DNA of 19,138 nt from DASVDK01 sp036562265 [NCBI: Thermodesulfobacteriota bacterium]. Its GTDB lineage: Bacteria > DASVDK01. Of the stretch, positions 15,941 to 19,138 are shown one piece after another; the stretch's first letter is position 1; the number at the start of each line of letters is the position of its first letter. The translations under genes were made by a program, and so were the position numbers. A model generated the notes under the pieces. The model was not told the origin of the DNA. It saw nothing but the letters and a program-made list of their open reading frames with translations, and ran no database searches. The DNA is taken from contig DATCKS010000113.1 of the NCBI GenBank assembly GCA_036562265.1, positions 1-19,138 on the forward strand. Direction: 5' to 3'.

Positions 15941-17049
15941 GCGTCGCGCTCCTTGACGACCGTGAGCTGGGCGGGGGCCCACGCGACGACCACCCGGTCG
16001 CCCGGCGCGAGCCGGGGGACGCCGCCGGGGATCGGCTCGCGCGCGACGACGCGGCCGCCCGCGTCGAGGCGGACGTGGTACGAGACGCCGGCACCGTGGT
16101 AGGCGACCGTGTCGACGACGCCGCCGAAGCGGTCGATCCCCTCGGCCGAAGGGGCGCCGGCCGGCGTCGGGTTCTCCCCCTCGCGCGCGATCCGGACCCG
16201 CTCGGGGCGCAGGTACACCTCCACGCGGTCGCCCGGCTCGATGCCGGGCGTGCGCGGCGCGCGCAGTCGCGGGCCGCCGTCGGTGACGACCTCCGCGCCG
16301 CCGTCGGCGGCGGCGAGGCGGCCGGTGAAGCGACTCGCGTCGCCGAGGAAGGCCGCCACGTAGCCGGTCGCCGGTGCGTTGTAGACCTCCGACGGCGTGC
16401 CGACCTGCACGAGGCGCCCCCGGTCCATGACCGCGATCCGGTCGGCCATCTCGAGCGCCTCGTCCTGGTCGTGCGTGACGTAGATGGCGGTGAGCCCGAG
16501 CCGGCGCTGCAGCGCGCGGAGCTCGAGACGCACCGCGTCGCGCAGCCGCCGGTCGAGGCTCGCGAGCGGCTCGTCGAGGAGGAGGAGGTCGGGCTCGAAG
16601 ACGATGGCGCGGGCGAGCGCCACCCGCTGGCGCTGCCCGCCGGAGAGCTGCCAGGGGTAGCGCGCCTCGAGCCCCTCGAGGCCCACCAGGGCGAGCGCGG
16701 CTCGGGCGCGGCGGTCGCGCTCGGCCGGTCGGATACCCCGCATCTTGAGGCCGAAGCCGACGTTCTCGAGGACCGTGCGGTGGGGGAAGAGGGCGTAGTC
16801 CTGGAAGACCATGCCGATGTTGCGGCGGTGGACCGGCACCGGGTCGAGCGGCCGGCCGCCCAGCGTGATCGATCCGCCGTCGGCCCGCTCGTAGCCCGCC
16901 ACGAGACGCAGCGTCGTCGACTTGCCGCAGCCCGACGGCCCGAGGAGGAAGAGCATCTCGCCCCGCCGGACGTCGAGCGAGAGCCCGTCCACGGCGGCCA
17001 CGGGGCCGAAGCGTCGCGACAGCCCGCGGATGGAGAGGTAGGCGCTCAC
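15937..17049 (-). CDS. ABC transporter ATP-binding protein (PotA-type, with TOBE domain)
   Basis: The protein has 370 residues. Walker A is GPSGCGKSTT (Lys43), the Q-loop Gln83 is in VFQDYALFPH, the signature is LSGGQRQ (135-141), Walker B is LLLLDEP (Asp159, Glu160) and the H-loop His193 is in VTHDQ. Residues about 235-370 are the regulatory TOBE region, as in importers for spermidine, maltose or iron. It couples ATP hydrolysis at the inner face of the membrane to uptake through the two permeases. The GTG at 17049 is the first gene of the eight-gene operon. A perfect 10-bp palindrome covers the start region, and GGAG lies in its loop. The SBP start overlaps its stop. Confidence 0.95.
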   Translation of the reverse strand: MSAYLSIRGLSRRFGPVAAVDGLSLDVRRGEMLFLLGPSGCGKSTTLRLVAGYERADGGSITLGGRPLDPVPVHRRNIGMVFQDYALFPHRTVLENVGFGLKMRGIRPAERDRRARAALALVGLEGLEARYPWQLSGGQRQRVALARAIVFEPDLLLLDEPLASLDRRLRDAVRLELRALQRRLGLTAIYVTHDQDEALEMADRIAVMDRGRLVQVGTPSEVYNAPATGYVAAFLGDASRFTGRLAAADGGAEVVTDGGPRLRAPRTPGIEPGDRVEVYLRPERVRIAREGENPTPAGAPSAEGIDRFGGVVDTVAYHGAGVSYHVRLDAGGRVVAREPIPGGVPRLAPGDRVVVAWAPAQLTVVKERDA

Positions 17050-17075
17050 CGGGAATCGGCTCCGTCGATTCCCGG
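17049..17075 (-). promoter_or_regulatory. Perfect palindrome at the start codon of the ABC operon
   Basis: CCGGGAATCG (17049-17058) and CGATTCCCGG (17066-17075) form a perfect 10-bp inverted repeat with a 7-base spacer. On the minus strand the GGAG ribosome binding site is in the loop, and the first base of the GTG start is in the stem. It could be an operator or a translation-controlling hairpin. Confidence 0.6.
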
Positions 17076-17076
17076 C

Positions 17077-17082
17077 ACTATA
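17077..17082 (-). promoter_or_regulatory. Candidate -10 element of the ABC operon
   Basis: On the minus strand the hexamer TATAGT matches five of six positions of TATAAT. It would put the transcription start near 17070 and give a leader of about 20 bases that is nearly all palindrome. No convincing -35 lies 16-18 bases upstream, so activator dependence or another sigma factor is possible. Confidence 0.4.
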
Positions 17083-17118
17083 GCAACGGATGCCCGGGCG
17101 GAAGTGTTGTGCCGACCA

Positions 17119-17142
17119 CCGCGGTCGACGGATCGACCGCGG
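17119..17142 (-). terminator. Hairpin after the rhodanese gene
   Basis: CCGCGGTCGA (17119-17128) pairs perfectly with TCGACCGCGG (17133-17142) around a 4-base loop. It begins 21 bases past the TAG stop of the selenoprotein and upstream of the ABC operon. It probably ends the copper/rhodanese transcript. No T-tract follows. Confidence 0.5.
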
Positions 17143-17163
17143 CCGTCGGCCGGAGTCGGACGA

Positions 17164-17709
17164 CTACCTGAGAGAGGCGCGCCTCGGCCCTTTCGGCGGC
17201 CCCTGCTCGATCGGGTAACCCATCCGCACCCAGCCCGGGATCCCCTCGTCGAGGACGTACATGTTGCGGTACCCCGCCTTGTAGAGCTTCTCGCTGGCCA
17301 AACTGGCCAGATGGTGGGGGCACGCTCAGTAGAGGACGATCGTCCCCTCCCTGGGGAACTCGCCGATCCGCTTCTCGACCTCGGCGAGCGGGATGCTCAC
17401 CGCGTTCGGCAGGTGAGCCTCGACGTACTCCGGATAGGTCCGCACGTCGACGATGAAGGGTCTGTCGCCGAGCCGCAGGCGCCCCATGAGCGTGGTGACG
17501 CTCATGAGCCGGATGGGGGTGGTCGGCCTCTGCTGCGCGTACTGCGGGTAGGCGCGGGCCGCGTGGTCGGGGCCGGGAGCCCCGGCCAGCCAGTCGGCCG
17601 GTCCCTCGACCCGGACCGGCTCGTCCGCCACGGTGGGCGCCACACCCGTGAGGAGCGCCGCCGCCACGGCGGCGGCCAGGGACGGCAACCTGCGCACGCG
17701 AACCTCCAT
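17164..17709 (-). CDS. Secreted rhodanese-like selenoprotein (in-frame UGA = Sec128)
   Basis: The frame codes for 181 residues if TGA 17328-17326 is read as selenocysteine. Residues 1-28 look like a Sec signal peptide (LAAAVAAALLTGVAPTVA-DEP). The rhodanese domain follows: FIVDVRTYPEYVEAHLPNAV with Asp88 and Arg90, SIPLAEVEKRI, then GTIVLY directly before the TGA. In rhodaneses the catalytic cysteine follows this strand. After the TGA the same frame continues with ACPHHLASLASEKLYKAGYR, a typical NMYVLDEGIPGW stretch and GYPIEQG, ending at TAG. A SECIS-like hairpin follows the TGA. The motif would be U-A-C (Sec128, Cys130). ATG 17709 is used; GTG 17697 with GGAGG 5 bases before it is an alternative start. 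It lies 66 bases after the CopZ-like gene, probably in the same transcript. The alternative is a TGC-to-TGA nonsense mutation or sequencing error. Confidence 0.8.
17294..17310 (-). promoter_or_regulatory. Candidate bacterial SECIS element
   Basis: On the minus strand CTGGCCA (17310-17304), loop GTT (17303-17301) and TGGCCAG (17300-17294) make a perfect 7-bp hairpin. The loop starts 22 nt after the UGA and opens with G followed by U. This meets the general pattern for bacterial SECIS elements, which sit within the coding region just after the UGA and bind SelB through a G/U apical loop. The loop is made by codons AGT and TTG, both uncommon in this GC-rich DNA. Confidence 0.72.
17326..17328 (-). 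other. Predicted selenocysteine codon (UGA)
   Basis: TGA on the minus strand replaces the codon for the rhodanese active-site cysteine. Domain similarity is continuous on both sides in the same frame, with no shift needed. Confidence 0.75.
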
Positions 17710-17775
17710 CGGTGTCGGCGGCGCCTCGGGTCCCCGAGACGCCGGCTAGAGCATAGACGAGGGGGCCGGCTCCGT

Positions 17776-17991
17776 CTATTCGGTGGACGCGACCGGATAG
17801 TCCTCCTCGGCGAGGACGCGCGAGATCCGCGCCACGTCGACCCGGCGCTCGTCGTACTCCACATGTACCCGCCGGGCCGGGATGTCAACCTGGACGCTCG
17901 TCACGCCGTCCACCGGCGCGAGCGCCTTCTTGATCGTCTGCTCGCAGTGCCCGCACGAGATGTCGGGCACGTTCAGGATGGCCGTGGCCAT
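17776..17991 (-). CDS. copZ: CopZ-like heavy-metal-associated (HMA) copper chaperone
   Basis: This 71-residue single-domain protein has the ferredoxin-like HMA fold. VPDISCGHCEQTIKKAL contains the Cys13-x-x-Cys16 metal site; the usual Met two residues before the first Cys is Ile. The second half, VTSVQVDIPARRVHVEYDERRVD, is the typical beta-alpha-beta core. It would carry Cu(I) in the cytoplasm to the P1B-ATPase. The ATG at 17991 has AAGGAGG 10 bases upstream. It begins 24 bases after the ATPase stop and is probably co-transcribed. Mercury-binding MerP-like proteins share the fold, but the lack of a signal peptide and the CopA-type neighbour favour copper. Confidence 0.88.
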   Translation of the reverse strand: MATAILNVPDISCGHCEQTIKKALAPVDGVTSVQVDIPARRVHVEYDERRVDVARISRVLAEEDYPVASTE

Positions 17992-18015
17992 ACGGGTCTT
18001 GCCTCCTTACCGTGG

Positions 18016-19138
18016 TCAGTGTCCGCGGGCCGCGAGCGCGAGCGCCACGGCCCCCGCCAGCAGGGCGGCCGCCGCGATGCCGGCGAGGTACGCGTAGTCG
18101 GCCACCCGCGCGCGGAGCGGCGGGTTGAGGATCGCCTCGGCGCTCTCCGGTCGGCGGAAGCCGCGCAGGCGCAGGGCGTTGGTGACCACGCTCACGCTGC
18201 TCATCGCCATGGCCGCCGCGGCGAGCATCGGGTCGAGCAGGACGCCGAAGGCGGGGTAGAGCGCCCCCATCGCGACCGGGATGAGGATCGCGTTGTAGGC
18301 GAACGCCCAGAAGAGCCCCTGCGCGATGACGCCGACGGTCTTGCGGGACAGGGCGATCGCCGTGACGAGGTTGCGCAGGTCCCCCCCGACGAGCGTCACG
18401 TCCGACGCGGCCAGCGCCACGTCCGTCCCGGTGCCGATCGCGACGCCGAGGTCGGCCTGGGCCAGGGCGGGCGCGTCGTTCACGCCGTCGCCCACCATCG
18501 CCACCACGCGGCCCTTCGCCTGGAGCGCCTTCACCACCTCGGCCTTCTCGTGCGGCAGCACCTCGGCCAGCACCTCGTCGATGCCCGCCTCGGCCGCGAT
18601 CGCCTCGGCCGTGGCGCGCGCGTCGCCCGTGAGCATGACGACCGCGAGGCCGAGGGCGCGCAGTTCGGCCACCGCCTCTCGCGAACCCGGCCTGAGCGTG
18701 TCGGCGACCCCGACGAGGCCGACCCCCCGGCCGTCCACCGCCACGTAGATCGGCGTCTCGCCCGCGCGGGCGAGCGCCTCGGCCTGGCGGTCGAGCCCGT
18801 CGAGCGCGACCCCCGCGTCGGACATGAGGGCGCGGTTGCCGAGGAGAACGGTACGCCCCTCGACGACGGCCCGAACCCCCTTGCCGGGGACCGACTCGAA
18901 CGCCTCGGCGCGCGGCAGGTCGAGGCCGAGTCCGGCCGCGCGGGCGACGACCGCCTCGCCGAGCGGGTGCTCCGAGCCGACCTCGACCGCGGCCGCAAGG
19001 CGCAGCACGGCCGCCTCCGGGAGGCCGTCGGTCACGACCCGGGTCACCGCCGGTCGGCCGCGGGTGAGCGTGCCGGTCTTGTCGAGGACGACGGTGTCGA
19101 CGCGCCGCGCCGCCTCGAGCGCCTCGCCGCCGCGGATC
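18016..19138 (-). CDS. copA: Cu+-exporting P1B-type ATPase, C-terminal part (5' end outside window)
   Basis: The frame is open through the window edge and ends at TGA 18018-18016, giving about 373 residues. DKTGTLT (phosphorylated Asp) lies near the truncated end and EVGSEHPLGEA contains the HP motif of P1B ATPases. MLTGDA and VGDGVNDAPALAQAD form the hinge and Mg site. The last helices contain FAYN and AMSSVSVVTNALRL, which carry the Tyr-Asn and Met-x-x-Ser residues typical of the Cu+ subgroup (P1B-1). It exports Cu(I) from the cytoplasm across the inner membrane. The N-terminal metal-binding domains, the CPC helix and the true start are not in the window. CopZ-like and rhodanese genes follow on the same strand. 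Confidence 0.93.
   Translation of the reverse strand, partial: IRGGEALEAARRVDTVVLDKTGTLTRGRPAVTRVVTDGLPEAAVLRLAAAVEVGSEHPLGEAVVARAAGLGLDLPRAEAFESVPGKGVRAVVEGRTVLLGNRALMSDAGVALDGLDRQAEALARAGETPIYVAVDGRGVGLVGVADTLRPGSREAVAELRALGLAVVMLTGDARATAEAIAAEAGIDEVLAEVLPHEKAEVVKALQAKGRVVAMVGDGVNDAPALAQADLGVAIGTGTDVALAASDVTLVGGDLRNLVTAIALSRKTVGVIAQGLFWAFAYNAILIPVAMGALYPAFGVLLDPMLAAAAMAMSSVSVVTNALRLRGFRRPESAEAILNPPLRARVADYAYLAGIAAAALLAGAVALALAARGH

Noticed and set aside
17078-17323. 81-residue open frame on the minus strand after the TGA
   Set aside because: It is in a different frame from the rhodanese continuation and shows no domain similarity; it is a shadow.
17164-17709. Rhodanese as a simple pseudogene or two separate genes
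   Set aside because: No frameshift or other stop is present. The TGA falls exactly on the catalytic cysteine, and a SECIS-like hairpin sits at the right distance. A nonsense mutation or read error remains the main alternative and is stated in the entry.

Overview
The window is about 19.1 kb of very GC-rich bacterial chromosome (third codon positions almost always G or C). It is densely packed, with many 4-base ATGA/GTGA overlaps between genes. I see no phage, transposon, CRISPR, tRNA or rRNA signature. Gene content (HU, diaminopimelate pathway, Cu+ ATPase, Fe/spermidine-type ABC importer, IclR regulator) fits a free-living, probably uncultured soil or sediment bacterium. A Rokubacteria/Methylomirabilota-like lineage is my best guess from style, with low confidence.

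Left part (1-7546, + strand): the last 67 codons of an M20 metallopeptidase overlap a threonine synthase-like PLP enzyme. Next come a ferredoxin/metallo-beta-lactamase fusion, a small lipoprotein and a polytopic membrane protein with a glycosyltransferase-C-like layout. The section ends with a compact lysine/peptidoglycan precursor operon: dapC-like aminotransferase, dapD and dapE. A perfect 14-bp hairpin between convergent dapE and HU is a likely bidirectional terminator.

Middle (7712-9368): an HU-family protein (- strand) and an IclR-family regulator (+ strand) diverge from a 511-bp intergenic region. The regulator converges, with an 8-bp gap, on the end of a long minus-strand operon.

Right-centre (9377-17049, - strand): an eight-gene operon. 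In transcription order it encodes a PotA-type ATPase, a solute-binding protein, two permeases, a helical plus swivelling-His phosphotransferase protein, a separate ATP-grasp PPDK_N protein, a radical SAM protein and an ArsN2-like N-acetyltransferase. The two PEP-synthase-like proteins together resemble a rifampicin-phosphotransferase-type dikinase broken into two genes, with the ATP module encoded second. Coupling such an enzyme to an importer suggests that a small molecule is imported and phosphorylated. The substrate is unknown.

Right end (17164-19138, - strand): a Cu+-exporting P1B-ATPase (5' part outside the window), a CopZ-like metallochaperone and a secreted rhodanese-like protein. The rhodanese has an in-frame TGA exactly where its catalytic cysteine belongs. 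The frame continues through the rest of the domain. A 7-bp hairpin with a GUU loop lies 22 nt after the TGA, as in a bacterial SECIS element. I interpret it as a selenoprotein (Sec128); a conventional gene caller would split it or truncate it. This is the most notable observation in the window.
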